Both the position numbers and the translations under genes were made by a program. From positions 1 through 37,626 of the forward strand of contig NZ_JALNUI010000033.1 in NCBI RefSeq assembly GCF_026544205.1: a stretch of DNA of 37,626 nucleotides, in the 5' to 3' direction. Below, piece after piece: positions 26,535-34,699 of the stretch. Each line of letters begins with the position of its first letter. Within the stretch, counting starts at the first letter, position 1. The notes under the pieces are model-generated. The model did no database searches and had not been told where the DNA came from. It saw only the letters and a program-made list of their open reading frames with translations. The DNA comes from Curtobacterium sp. GC_Cur_3. Lineage in GTDB: Bacteria > Actinomycetota > Actinomycetes > Actinomycetales > Microbacteriaceae.

Positions 26535-27763
26535 TCGAGCAGCTCGCGGACCACCGCGTCTGCGAGCAGCCGACCTTGCAGCGTCAGGTCGAGGCGCCCC
26601 GGCGCCCCGGGGCGGCCGAGGGCACTGCGGCCGTCCACGAGACCGCGCGCGATGAGCCCGGCGACCCGGCCACGGGCCTCCTGGCGGAGTTCCTGGGTGC
26701 TGAGCTCCCCACGGACGCGCGCGGCGAGCAACACGCGCTCGACGTAGCGGGTCTCGTCGTCGAGCGTCTCGCGACCGGCGGCCGGGGACACGTCCTGGAG
26801 CACGCGGCCCGCGTACGCGGCCGGGTGCTTGACGTTCCACCAGCGGGTGCCGGCGACGCTGGAGTGGGCGCCGGGGCCGACCCCCCACCAGTCGTGGCCC
26901 TTCCAGTAGGACAGGTTGTGCCGGCTGACGTGCTCGTCGCCGCGCGCCCAGTTCGAGACCTCGTACCAGCGGTAGCCGGCGTCGCCGAGCACCCGGTCCG
27001 CGAGCTCGTACATGTCGGCGGCGAGGTCGTCGTCGGGGGCGGGCAGCTCGCCGCGGGACACCGCACGGCCCATGGCGGTGCCGTCCTCGACGATGAGCGA
27101 GTAGGCGGACACGTGGTCGGGCTCGCAGGCGAGCGCGGCGTCGAGCGAGGTGCGCCAGTCGTCGAGCGACTCCCCCGGCGTCGAGTAGATGAGGTCGAGT
27201 GAGACGTCGAGGCCGAGCTGCTTCGCGAGGTCGACGACGACCGGCACACGCTCCGGGTCGTGGGTGCGGTCGAGCGTCGCGAGCACGTGCGGCACCGCCG
27301 ACTGCATGCCGAAGCTCATCCGGTTGAACCCGCCGGCACGGAGCGTCTCGAGCGAGGCCGCGTCGACGGAGTCCGGGTTGGCCTCGGTCGTGACCTCGGC
27401 GCCCGGCAGGATGCCCCACGTGTCGTCGATGGCCCGGAGGATCATCACGAGGTCGCTCGCCGGCAGCATCGTCGGGGTGCCGCCGCCGAAGAACACGGTG
27501 GACACCGGACGCCGGGGCACACCGGAGCGGTCCAGGACCTCGGCCGCCCAGGCGATCTCGCGGACCGCGTGGCCGGCGTAGTCGTCCCGCCGCACGCCGC
27601 GGAGCTCGGACGCCGTGTACGTGTTGAAGTCGCAGTAGCCGCACCGCACGCGGCAGAAGGGCACGTGCACGTAGACACCGAACGGGACGTCACCCGCTCC
27701 GGACGCCGGCGTGAGCAGGCCGTCCGCGGGAGCCGGGTCAGCGATCGGGAGAGCACTCGGCAT
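26531..27763 (-). CDS. hemW: Radical SAM protein HemW (coproporphyrinogen III oxidase-like)
   Basis: HemW is a heme chaperone resembling the oxygen-independent coproporphyrinogen oxidase. The 410-residue product has the [4Fe-4S]-radical SAM motif C37-R-V-R-C41-G-Y-C44, the glycine-rich FFGGGTPTML, and SFGMQSAVPHVL, and in the C-terminal half HNLSYWKGHDWWGVGPGAHS, which is typical of HemW. I chose the ATG at 27763, where GGAG is close; an ATG at 27772 is also possible. It is divergent from a HAD hydrolase, and its stop overlaps the DUF4870 stop. Position after hrcA-dnaJ in actinobacteria is common and does not by itself show coregulation. Confidence 0.94.
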   Translation of the reverse strand: MPSALPIADPAPADGLLTPASGAGDVPFGVYVHVPFCRVRCGYCDFNTYTASELRGVRRDDYAGHAVREIAWAAEVLDRSGVPRRPVSTVFFGGGTPTMLPASDLVMILRAIDDTWGILPGAEVTTEANPDSVDAASLETLRAGGFNRMSFGMQSAVPHVLATLDRTHDPERVPVVVDLAKQLGLDVSLDLIYSTPGESLDDWRTSLDAALACEPDHVSAYSLIVEDGTAMGRAVSRGELPAPDDDLAADMYELADRVLGDAGYRWYEVSNWARGDEHVSRHNLSYWKGHDWWGVGPGAHSSVAGTRWWNVKHPAAYAGRVLQDVSPAAGRETLDDETRYVERVLLAARVRGELSTQELRQEARGRVAGLIARGLVDGRSALGRPGAPGRLDLTLQGRLLADAVVRELLD

Positions 27764-27791
27764 GGACTCCATTCTCCGCCATGATGGAGCC

Positions 27792-28490
27792 ATGGAGCAC
27801 CACTCGGTCCCGACCACGGTGCTGTGGGACATCGACGGCACGCTCGTCCGGAACGCCACCTCCCCCGGCAACCTGTACCACCTGGCGCTCGAGCGAGCGA
27901 CGGGCCGTGACCTCCCCCTGCTCGTCGGCCACCAGCACGGGCGCACCGACGCCGGCATCATCGCCGAGCACGTCCGCGCCCACGACCTCGCCGTCGACGT
28001 CATCCCGACCGTGACGGCGCACCTCCGCGACCTGTCGGAGGAACGGCACCGTGCCGGCGAGCACCGGACGGCCGCACCAGGAGCGCTCGCCCTGGTCACC
28101 CGCTTCGCGGCACTCGGGTGGCGGAACGGCCTGCTCACCGGCAACTCTGCGTACCGCGCCCGCGTGAAGCTCTCCGGTGCCGGGTTCGACGTGGACGCCT
28201 TCTACTGGGACCACTCGTACTTCGGGGACGAGGAGGTCGAGCGCGCCGGCGTCACCGCCCTCGCCGCGGCAGCCCTCGCAGGCACGCGCGCGGTCATCGT
28301 CGGCGACACCCCGCGGGACGGCGAAGCGGCCGACGCCGTGGGCATCCCGTTCCTGGCCGTCGCGACGGGCGTCTACGACGTCGAGGCACTCCGACACACG
28401 AACGCGGTGGCGATCGCACGGGACTGCGTCGTCGACGCCGCCCTCATCGAGGACGCGATCGCCGCGCTGCCCCCGCTGCGCCACGAGTAG
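27792..28490 (+). CDS. HAD family hydrolase
   Basis: A phosphatase-like protein of 232 residues in the haloacid dehalogenase superfamily, subfamily I type. Motif I is D13-I-D15-G-T in VLWDIDGTLV; motif II is the threonine in GLLTGNSAY; motif III/IV is in VIVGDTPRDGEAADAVGIPF. The cap domain is a helical insert after motif I. Substrates of this group include phosphoglycolate and sugar or nucleotide phosphates; specificity cannot be inferred. I chose the ATG at 27792, with GGAG two bases upstream; other in-frame starts lie upstream. The gene is divergent from hemW and convergent with the DUF1990 gene, 35 bases away. Confidence 0.92.
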   Translation: MEHHSVPTTVLWDIDGTLVRNATSPGNLYHLALERATGRDLPLLVGHQHGRTDAGIIAEHVRAHDLAVDVIPTVTAHLRDLSEERHRAGEHRTAAPGALALVTRFAALGWRNGLLTGNSAYRARVKLSGAGFDVDAFYWDHSYFGDEEVERAGVTALAAAALAGTRAVIVGDTPRDGEAADAVGIPFLAVATGVYDVEALRHTNAVAIARDCVVDAALIEDAIAALPPLRHE

Positions 28491-28525
28491 CGAGCGGCCA
28501 GCCGCCGGCCAGCGCCGTCAGGTGA

Positions 28526-29173
28526 TCAGTCGCCGCGCAGCGCCGCCAGGTACTTCTCGGCCATCACGCGCTGCTGCCGGCGGAGCAGCGGCGCGACGAG
28601 GCGCCACTTCGCACTGGCCGGCTGCGAGAACTGGCGGACCTGCAGCCACACGGAGCCGTCCGCGGTGCGCTCCACGACGAAGGACTCCTCGCCCGAGAGC
28701 GGGTGGCCCTCGAGCGTGCCGTACGCGAAGCCCTTGCGGTCGGGCTCGTCGATGATCGACACGACGCGGACCGGCGCCTGCACCGACCGGCCGAACGCGT
28801 GCATCGTCAGCACGGCCGTCGTGCCGGCGGTCACGAGCGGGGTGCCGTCCGGCGCGAAGTGCTCCACCCGCGGCGTCCCGATGGAGGCCGGCGCGATCGG
28901 CACGCCCTGCTCGTCGAAGGTCACGGGGTTGTAGCGGACGTCGTCGTCGTCGGGCGCGTCGTCGACCCGGACGCCCATCCCGCTGCGTTCCTGGATCTGC
29001 CACGTCAGGGCCTGTGTCACCGCGGTGTCGAACCGCTGGTCGCCGTGGCCGATGCGGGCCCGGGACTCGGCCGGGGTGAAGCCCTCCGGCGGGTAGGTCA
29101 TGAGGTCCGGCGCCTGTGTCGCACCGACCGCTCCGTACGTCAGGGCGGTCAGGTACCCTCCGCGGCTGCTCAT
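28526..29173 (-). CDS. DUF1990 family protein
   Basis: A 215-residue protein with the DUF1990 domain, of unknown function. Recognisable stretches are LTYGAVGAT at the N-terminus, GFAYGTLEGHPLSGEESFVVE and SVWLQVRQFSQPASAKWRLV near the C-terminus. No membrane segments or signal peptide are seen. The ATG at 29173 follows a TANNNT box (TACGAT) by six bases. It is convergent with the HAD hydrolase and divergent from a membrane protein at 29306. The Bet v1-like lipid-binding or enzyme roles suggested for relatives are not supported here. Confidence 0.85.
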   Translation of the reverse strand: MSSRGGYLTALTYGAVGATQAPDLMTYPPEGFTPAESRARIGHGDQRFDTAVTQALTWQIQERSGMGVRVDDAPDDDDVRYNPVTFDEQGVPIAPASIGTPRVEHFAPDGTPLVTAGTTAVLTMHAFGRSVQAPVRVVSIIDEPDRKGFAYGTLEGHPLSGEESFVVERTADGSVWLQVRQFSQPASAKWRLVAPLLRRQQRVMAEKYLAALRGD

Positions 29174-29179
29174 CCCGCC

Positions 29180-29185
29180 ATCGTA
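29180..29185 (-). promoter_or_regulatory. Putative -10 box of the DUF1990 gene (leaderless)
   Basis: TACGAT on the minus strand ends six bases before the ATG at 29173, with no ribosome binding site. It shares a 132-base divergent region with the promoter at 29293; nothing else is evident there. Confidence 0.5.
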
Positions 29186-29292
29186 CTGGGCCGGACCGAC
29201 GGGCCGGACCGCGCGGGGCCACCTGGGGAGACCGACGGCCGGTTCCGGACAGACGCCCCGAACGGGAGGCTGCAAGTCGTTGCGTGTGCATC

Positions 29293-29298
29293 TACCGT
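29293..29298 (+). promoter_or_regulatory. Putative -10 box of the 29306 membrane protein gene (leaderless)
   Basis: TACCGT is seven bases before the GTG at 29306, with no ribosome binding site; this supports that GTG as the real start of the gene. Confidence 0.5.
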
Positions 29299-29305
29299 TG
29301 GGCGC

Positions 29306-29785
29306 GTGCCCCGCTCCAGTGCCCTCCCCCGTCGGTCGGTCGACCGACGCACGCGGGTGGCTGGGACCGCGACGCTCGTGTGCTTCGCCGTGGCCGTCGC
29401 GGCGCGGGTCCTCGTCGACACCTCCGACGCGGGCTTCGACGCGCCCGCCCGGTACGCCACCGTGGCGCCGAGCGGCTGGACGGCCTTCGACACCGTGAAC
29501 GTGGTCGCCGTGGCGGGCGCCAGCCTGGCCGGCGCTGCCGTCCTGCTCTTCGGCGCGACGCTCGTGTCCGCCGTGCTCCACCACCCGGGGCGCCGGCTGC
29601 CGCTCGTCATCGGGGCGGTCACCCTCGCGATGGTGCTCGGCGCCGTCGTCACCGGGGTGGTCGCGAGCGGCCGGACCGACTTCACCGTCGTGACGGAGCT
29701 CGAGCTGCTGCGGACCGCACTGGCAGGACTGGCCGTGGCGAGCCTCCCGGCCGTGGTCCTGGGCGCGATCCGCGCCCGCAGCTGA
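29306..29785 (+). CDS. Hypothetical four-helix membrane protein
   Basis: I do not recognise a family for this 159-residue protein. It has a short basic N-terminus (RSSALPRRSVDRRTR) and four hydrophobic segments (about 17-36, 61-86, 97-118 and 134-155), so it is probably an integral membrane protein with the N-terminus inside. I chose the GTG at 29306 because a TANNNT box is seven bases upstream; earlier in-frame codons read through the divergent control region. It stands alone between the divergent DUF1990 gene and convergent lepA, whose stop codon is three bases away. Confidence 0.75.
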   Translation: MPRSSALPRRSVDRRTRVAGTATLVCFAVAVAARVLVDTSDAGFDAPARYATVAPSGWTAFDTVNVVAVAGASLAGAAVLLFGATLVSAVLHHPGRRLPLVIGAVTLAMVLGAVVTGVVASGRTDFTVVTELELLRTALAGLAVASLPAVVLGAIRARS

Positions 29786-29788
29786 CCC

Positions 29789-31636
29789 CTACTTCTTCTT
29801 CTCTTCGACGTCCCCGGAGAGCGCGGCGATGAAGGCCTCCTGAGGGACCTCGACCCGGCCGATCGTCTTCATGCGCTTCTTGCCCTCCTTCTGCTTCTCG
29901 AGGAGCTTGCGCTTGCGGGTGATGTCACCGCCGTAGCACTTCGCGAGGACGTCCTTGCGCATCGCGCGGATGCTCTCGCGGGCGATGATCCGCGCGCCGA
30001 TGGCCGCCTGGATCGGGACCTCGAACTGCTGGCGCGGGATGAGCTTGCGGAGCCGCTCGGTCATCAGCGTGCCGTAGGCGTACGCCTTGTCGCGGTGCAC
30101 GATCGCGCTGAAGGCGTCGACCTGGTCGCCCTGCAGCAGGATGTCGACCTTGACGAGGTCGGCGGCCTGGTCACCGACGGGCTCGTAGTCGAGGCTGGCG
30201 TAGCCCTGCGTCTTGCTCTTGAGCTGGTCGAAGAAGTCGAAGACGATCTCGCCGAGGGGCATCTGGTAGCGGATCTCGACGCGGTCCTCGCCGAGGTACT
30301 CCATGCCGAGCAGGGAGCCACGGCGCTGCTGGCACAGCTCCATGATCGCGCCGACGTAGTCCTTCGGTGCGAGGATCGCGGCGCGGACCATCGGCTCGCG
30401 GACCTCGATGATCCGCCCGGTCGGGAACTCGGAGGGGTTCGTGACCTCGGTGACGGTGTTGTCCTCGTTCGTGACCTCGTAGATCACGCTCGGTGCCGTG
30501 GTGATGAGGTCGAGGTCGAACTCGCGGGACAGGCGCTCGGTGATGATCTCGAGGTGCAGCAGGCCGAGGAAGCCGCAGCGGAACCCGAAGCCGAGCGCGA
30601 CCGAGGTCTCCGGCTCGTAGACGAGCGCGGCGTCGGAGAGCTTGAGCTTGTCGAGCGCTTCGCGGAGGTCCGGGTAGTCCGAGCCGTCGATCGGGTACAG
30701 GCCCGAGAACACCATCGGCTTCGGGTCCGTGTAGCCGGGCAGGGCCTCGGTCGCCGGCCGCTGGGCACTCGTGACGGTGTCGCCGACCTTGGACAGGCGG
30801 ACGTCCTTCACGCCGGTGATGAGGTAGCCGACCTCGCCGACGGACAGGCCCTTCGTCGGGATCGGCTCCGGGCTCGACACCCCGATCTCGAGGATCTCGT
30901 GCGTCGACTTGGTCGACATCATCTGGACCTTCTCGCGCGGGGCGATCGAGCCGTCGATCATGCGGATGTACGTCACGACACCGCGGTAGCTGTCGTAGAC
31001 CGAGTCGAAGATCATCGCGCGGGGCGCGGCGTCCACCGTGCCGACCGGGGCGGGGACCGTCCGGACGACCAGGTCGAGGAGCTCCGGCACGCCGACACCG
31101 GTCTTGCCGGAGACGCGGAGGACGTCCTCGGGCTTGCCGCCGATGAGCTGCGCGAGCTCGGCCGCGTACTTGTCGGGGTCGGCGGCGGGCAGGTCGATCT
31201 TGTTGAGGACCGGGATGATCTGCAGGTCGTTCTCGAGCGCCAGGTAGAGGTTCGCGAGCGTCTGGGCCTCGATGCCCTGGGCGGCGTCGACGAGCAGGAT
31301 GGCGCCCTCGCACGCGGCGAGCGACCGGGAGACCTCGTACGAGAAGTCGACGTGCCCGGGCGTGTCGATCATGTTCAGCGCGTAGGTCTGGCCGTCGAGC
31401 TCCCACGGCATGCGGACGGCCTGCGACTTGATCGTGATGCCGCGCTCACGCTCGATGTCCATGCGGTCGAGGTACTGGGCGCGCATGGCACGGTCCTCGA
31501 CGATGCCGGTGATCGAGAGCATGCGGTCGGCCAGCGTCGACTTGCCGTGGTCGATGTGCGCGATGATGCAGAAGTTGCGGATCGCGTCGGCCGGAGTCGC
31601 GGCGGGCTCGAGCGGAGCGGATGCTTGTGGGCTCAC
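29789..31636 (-). CDS. lepA: Translation elongation factor 4 (LepA)
   Basis: Ribosomal GTPase that back-translocates or rescues stalled ribosomes and helps 30S biogenesis. The 615-residue protein has G1 HIDHGKST (27-34), G2 with [11 protein letters not shown]3 DTPGHVDF, G4 NKIDLP, then the EF-G-like domains and the LepA-specific C-terminal domain ([14 protein letters not shown], then [22 protein letters not shown] in two halves). The length is normal. The start is GTG, with GAGGA at good spacing. It is convergent with the membrane protein gene. The 281-base region upstream has repeats only. Confidence 0.97.
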   Translation of the reverse strand: MSPQASAPLEPAATPADAIRNFCIIAHIDHGKSTLADRMLSITGIVEDRAMRAQYLDRMDIERERGITIKSQAVRMPWELDGQTYALNMIDTPGHVDFSYEVSRSLAACEGAILLVDAAQGIEAQTLANLYLALENDLQIIPVLNKIDLPAADPDKYAAELAQLIGGKPEDVLRVSGKTGVGVPELLDLVVRTVPAPVGTVDAAPRAMIFDSVYDSYRGVVTYIRMIDGSIAPREKVQMMSTKSTHEILEIGVSSPEPIPTKGLSVGEVGYLITGVKDVRLSKVGDTVTSAQRPATEALPGYTDPKPMVFSGLYPIDGSDYPDLREALDKLKLSDAALVYEPETSVALGFGFRCGFLGLLHLEIITERLSREFDLDLITTAPSVIYEVTNEDNTVTEVTNPSEFPTGRIIEVREPMVRAAILAPKDYVGAIMELCQQRRGSLLGMEYLGEDRVEIRYQMPLGEIVFDFFDQLKSKTQGYASLDYEPVGDQAADLVKVDILLQGDQVDAFSAIVHRDKAYAYGTLMTERLRKLIPRQQFEVPIQAAIGARIIARESIRAMRKDVLAKCYGGDITRKRKLLEKQKEGKKRMKTIGRVEVPQEAFIAALSGDVEEKKK

Positions 31637-31711
31637 GGTTCCTCAGGTGGGTCGGACGGTCAGGAGATTGTCCCACGGTTGCGTCGCGGCAGCGCGCGGG
31701 CGCGGCTGGGC

Positions 31712-31765
31712 GGCGCTCGGTGGCCGGCGCGTGGCGCTCGGTGGCGCTCGGTGGCCGGCGCGTGG
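31712..31765. repeat. 23-bp direct repeat in the lepA upstream region
   Basis: Two identical 23-base copies, each beginning GGCGCTCGGTGGCCGGCGC, lie at 31712-31734 and 31743-31765. They precede the dispersed element A copy. The gene-free region 31637-31917 also must hold the lepA promoter; ACAAT around 31673 (minus strand) is a weak -10 candidate. Confidence 0.7.
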
Positions 31766-31780
31766 TGCGAGCCGGCGGGT

Positions 31781-31868
31781 GGTGCGAGGTTGACCACCCC
31801 GTGCAGCCTCGTGTGCCGGCACGGGGCGACCAAGCTCGCACCAGGCGGAGGAGCGCGCACCGTGCGAG
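31781..31868. repeat. Dispersed single copy of hairpin element A
   Basis: Starts GGTGCGAGGTTG, contains the inner pairing of CCCCGTGC with GCACGGGG, returns to CAAGCTCGCACC, and ends with the same tail GCACCGTGCGAG as the copies at 124-765. It is followed by CCGAGCCGAGCCTCCCGG (minus-strand form of the GGGAGGC motif). Finding it 31 kb from the array, in the gap between two minus-strand genes, shows that element A is dispersed. Confidence 0.85.
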
Positions 31869-31917
31869 GCGTGGCGGGGCCGAGCCGAGCCTCCCGGGCG
31901 GGTCCGACCCGACCCAC

Positions 31918-33084
31918 TCAGACCGTCGCGTGCACCGGGGCCGGCAGCGCGCCGAGGCCGCGCCGGAGGTCCTCCGGGGTCGCCGCCAGGCAGACGCGGA
32001 TCCAGCCCTCGCCCGTCCGGCCGAACGCGCTGCCTGGCGCCACGGCGACCCGCTCGCGCTGCAGGAAGGCGAGCGCCCACGCTGCCACGTCCCCCTGGGA
32101 CGCGTGCGCGACGTCGATCCACAGGTAGAACGAGCCGTCGGGGGCGTTGTACCGGATGCCGGCGGCGTCGAGGACCTCGGTCGCGACCTCGAGGTTGGCG
32201 CGGTAGTGCTCGCGGGCGTCGCGCACGGCGGAGTGGTCCCCCACGATCGCCGCGAGGGCCGCGTACTGGTCGGGCTCGGCGACGCAGCTGATCATCGACT
32301 CCTGCACGGTGCGCATCGTCGGGCCGAGGCCCTTCGGCGTCACGAGGTAGCCGACCCGCACACCGGTCATCGCGTACGTCTTGCTCAGCGAGAAGGCGGT
32401 GAACACGCGGTCGTCCTCGTCGAGGGCGGCCAGGCTGACGTGGCGGGTGCCGTAGGTGAAGTACTCGTAGACCTCGTCGCTGATCACCCAGAGGTCGTGC
32501 TCCTTCGCGAACGCCAGGATCCGCCGGAGGGTCGCCTCGCCGAACACCGTGCCGAGGGGGTTCGACGGCGAGTTCACCACGATCGCCCTGGTGCGCTCGG
32601 TGACGCTCGCCGCGAGGGCGTCGAGGTCCGGCTCGAACCCGTGCTCCGGCCCCAGGCGGTAGGGCACCGGGGTCGCACCGATGATGTGGGCATTCATCGT
32701 GAACGTCGTGTACCCGGGGTCGGGCACGAGCAGCTCGTCCCCTGGGCTGAGTACCAGGGTCATCGCCTGGAACAGGGCCTGCGTCGCCCCGATCGTCATC
32801 CAGATCTGCTCGAGGTCGGCCTCGATGCGGTTCTCCCGGCGGAGCTTCTCCTGCACGGCCAGGCGCAGTGGGGTGATGCCGCCGTTCGGCGTGTACCCGG
32901 TGCGGTCCTCGGTCCAGGCGCGTCGGGCCGCGTCCCCGATGTGCGTGGCCACCGGGACGTCCGGTTCGCCGATGACGAGCATGGTGACGTCCACGCCGTC
33001 CGCCTGGAGCAGGGCGGCCTGCTCGAAGACGCGGCGGATGCCGGAGGCGGGGACGGTGTCGATCCGAGGTGCGAGGGACGGCAT
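31918..33084 (-). CDS. Class I/II pyridoxal phosphate-dependent aminotransferase
   Basis: A 388-residue fold-type I aminotransferase of the aspartate aminotransferase superfamily. Cofactor residues visible are N175 in NSPSNPLG, D203 and Y206 in ISDEVYEYFTYG, and the Schiff-base lysine K235 in FSLSKTYAMTGVRVGY; the C-terminal arginine that binds the substrate carboxylate is in EGWIRVCLA. The N-terminal GEPDVP motif is typical. I chose the ATG at 33084, seven bases after a TACCGT box; longer readings run through the divergent promoter region. The amino donor and acceptor are unknown. It is divergent from rpsT. Repeats of the GTG-TTCCG type upstream may be operators. Confidence 0.93.
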   Translation of the reverse strand: MPSLAPRIDTVPASGIRRVFEQAALLQADGVDVTMLVIGEPDVPVATHIGDAARRAWTEDRTGYTPNGGITPLRLAVQEKLRRENRIEADLEQIWMTIGATQALFQAMTLVLSPGDELLVPDPGYTTFTMNAHIIGATPVPYRLGPEHGFEPDLDALAASVTERTRAIVVNSPSNPLGTVFGEATLRRILAFAKEHDLWVISDEVYEYFTYGTRHVSLAALDEDDRVFTAFSLSKTYAMTGVRVGYLVTPKGLGPTMRTVQESMISCVAEPDQYAALAAIVGDHSAVRDAREHYRANLEVATEVLDAAGIRYNAPDGSFYLWIDVAHASQGDVAAWALAFLQRERVAVAPGSAFGRTGEGWIRVCLAATPEDLRRGLGALPAPVHATV

Positions 33085-33091
33085 GCTCGAC

Positions 33092-33097
33092 ACGGTA
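33092..33097 (-). promoter_or_regulatory. Putative -10 box of the 31918-33084 aminotransferase gene
   Basis: TACCGT on the minus strand ends seven bases before the ATG at 33084, without a good ribosome binding site. Two 17-base direct repeats (33104-33120, 33128-33144; GCGTGTTTCCGGGCGGT type) lie just upstream, 24 bases apart, about where -35 or an operator would be. Confidence 0.5.
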
Positions 33098-33172
33098 ACG
33101 CCAGCGTGTTTCCGGGCGGTGACACGGGCGTGATTCCGCGCGGTCTCGCGGAAGAGGGGCGTGTCGCGCGCG

Positions 33173-33201
33173 TTGATCCCCACCCCCGACCCTGGTAATG
33201 T
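33173..33201 (+). promoter_or_regulatory. Promoter of rpsT
   Basis: TTGATC (33173-33178), a 17-base spacer and TAATGT (33196-33201) form the best housekeeping-sigma promoter in the window. It predicts a leader of about 100 bases before the rpsT ATG. Confidence 0.75.
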
Positions 33202-33215
33202 TGCTTGCTGGCTTA

Positions 33216-33244
33216 CGCGTTCCGTCGCCCACGGGTGGAACGCG
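33216..33244 (+). promoter_or_regulatory. Hairpin in the rpsT leader
   Basis: CGCGTTCC (33216-33223) and GGAACGCG (33237-33244) pair perfectly with a 13-base loop in the 5' untranslated region of rpsT. S20 autoregulates its synthesis in E. coli; a link to this hairpin is only a possibility. Confidence 0.4.
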
Positions 33245-33310
33245 ATGCGACCAAGGGCCCCTCTACCCAGCGGTCGCGACCACCCGTCCGAGACGAAGCA
33301 GGAGCAACAC

Positions 33311-33571
33311 ATGGCGAACATCAAGTCGCAGATGAAGCGCATCAAGACCAACCTCAAGGCCACCGAGCGCAACAAGGCCTACAAGTCCGAGCTGAAGACG
33401 TTCATCCGTCACACCAACGAGGCCATCGTCGCCGGCGACAAGGAGAAGGCCACCGCCGCTCTCGCCGTCGCGTCGAAGAAGCTCGACAAGGCCGTGAGCA
33501 AGGGCGTCATCCACAAGAACCAGGCCGCGAACCGCAAGTCGGCCATCGCGAAGAAGGTCAGCGCGCTCTGA
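33311..33571 (+). CDS. rpsT: 30S ribosomal protein S20
   Basis: Primary-binding protein of the 30S subunit that contacts 16S rRNA; 86 residues, Lys/Ala-rich and helical. The start [20 protein letters not shown] and the segment [15 protein letters not shown] are classic for S20. The ATG has GGAG seven bases upstream. It has its own strong promoter and a long leader, is transcribed against the surrounding genes, and ends at a strong terminator. The neighbouring lepA and holA are also common neighbours in actinobacteria. Confidence 0.98.
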   Translation: MANIKSQMKRIKTNLKATERNKAYKSELKTFIRHTNEAIVAGDKEKATAALAVASKKLDKAVSKGVIHKNQAANRKSAIAKKVSAL

Positions 33572-33586
33572 GCGTCTGATCCTCTC

Positions 33587-33619
33587 GAAGGCCCCTCACC
33601 GTTCCGGTGTGGGGCCTTC
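33587..33619 (+). terminator. Terminator of rpsT (possibly bidirectional)
   Basis: GAAGGCCCC-T-CACC pairs with GGTG-T-GGGGCCTTC around a GTTCC loop, 15 bases beyond the rpsT stop, and is followed by the T-containing GTCGTTCC. holA ends 32 bases further on the opposite strand, so the hairpin may serve both genes. Confidence 0.85.
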
Positions 33620-33650
33620 GTCGTTCCTGGGCCGGGAGGCTCGGCTCGGC

Positions 33651-34670
33651 TCAGCGGGGTTCGCCGCGTCGGGCGATGGTGCGGACCATGACCTCGAGCG
33701 CGTAGTGGGCGTCGCGTGAGCCGCCCTTCACCGCGGTGTCGGCCTCGGCGATGCTGATGATCGCGTTCGCGAGCCCGGACTCGCTCCACCCGGCGACGTC
33801 GCGCTGGGCACGCTGCACCTGCCACGGCGCCATGCCGAGTGCGGACGCGGCCTGACCGCTGGAGCCCCGGAAGGCGCTGACCTTCGCCATGGTGCGGATC
33901 TTGCTCGCGAACGCGGCGACGATCGGCACGGGGGCCTCGCCCGTCGCCAGGGCGTGCCGCAGTTCGACGATCGCCGGAGCGGAGCGACCGGCCAGGGCGA
34001 TGTCCGCGACCTTGAACGCGTTCGTCTCGACGCGGCCGCCGTAGTACTTGTCGACGACCCGGTCGGTGATCTCCTGGGCCTCGTCCGCCAGCAGTTGCCG
34101 GCACGCCGCCGCCAGCTCGGCGAGGTCGTCGGCGAACGCGGCGACGAGCGTGCGCACGGCCGACGGCGCGATCTTCCGCCGGGCGGCGCGGAACTCGGCG
34201 TTCACGAAGTCGATGCGGTCGGTCTCCCGCTTGAGCTCGTCGCACAGGACCTCGATCCCCCCGCCGACACCGCTGCGGATCGTGTCGAGGAGCTTCTTGC
34301 CGCGGACACCGCCGCCGTGCCGCAGCACCAGGGTGACGTCGTCGGCCGGGTTGCCCAGGTACGAGATCGTCTCCGTGATGAAGGCGTCGGTGCACTTCTC
34401 GACGTTGGTGACCCGGACGAGCCGCGGTTCGCCGAACAGGGACGGGCTGGCGAGCGTGGACAGCAGGCCGGGCGCGTACTGATCGGCTTCGAGGTCGTGG
34501 ACCTCGAGCGCGGGGTCCTCGCCGACGAGCAGGTCGCGGAGCATGCCGGTCGCACGCTCGGCGAGGAAGGTCTCGGGGCCGGTCACGAGGACGACGGGTG
34601 CCGGTCGGATGCCCGACCACGGGACCTGGTCGATCTTCGCGCTGGCTCGAGCGGGCTTCTTGGCGGGCAT
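33651..34670 (-). CDS. holA: DNA polymerase III subunit delta
   Basis: The delta subunit opens the beta sliding clamp as part of the clamp loader complex. The 339-residue product shows the HolA-type N-terminal domain (VVLVTGPETFLAERATGMLRD; LFGEPRLVRVTNVEK), the middle LVLRHGGGVRGKKLLD, and the C-terminal domain (DKYYGGRVETNAFKVADIAL; SALGMAPWQVQRAQ). The N-terminus is Lys/Ala-rich. I chose the ATG at 34670, which has GGAAGGA upstream; TAGACT about 25 bases further upstream could be a -10 box. It follows comEC and is convergent with rpsT. The gap between comEC and holA is unclear because the comEC reading frame has no normal stop. Confidence 0.94.
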   Translation of the reverse strand: MPAKKPARASAKIDQVPWSGIRPAPVVLVTGPETFLAERATGMLRDLLVGEDPALEVHDLEADQYAPGLLSTLASPSLFGEPRLVRVTNVEKCTDAFITETISYLGNPADDVTLVLRHGGGVRGKKLLDTIRSGVGGGIEVLCDELKRETDRIDFVNAEFRAARRKIAPSAVRTLVAAFADDLAELAAACRQLLADEAQEITDRVVDKYYGGRVETNAFKVADIALAGRSAPAIVELRHALATGEAPVPIVAAFASKIRTMAKVSAFRGSSGQAASALGMAPWQVQRAQRDVAGWSESGLANAIISIAEADTAVKGGSRDAHYALEVMVRTIARRGEPR

Positions 34671-34699
34671 GCGGTCCTTCCGACGGTGCGGGGTCGAGT

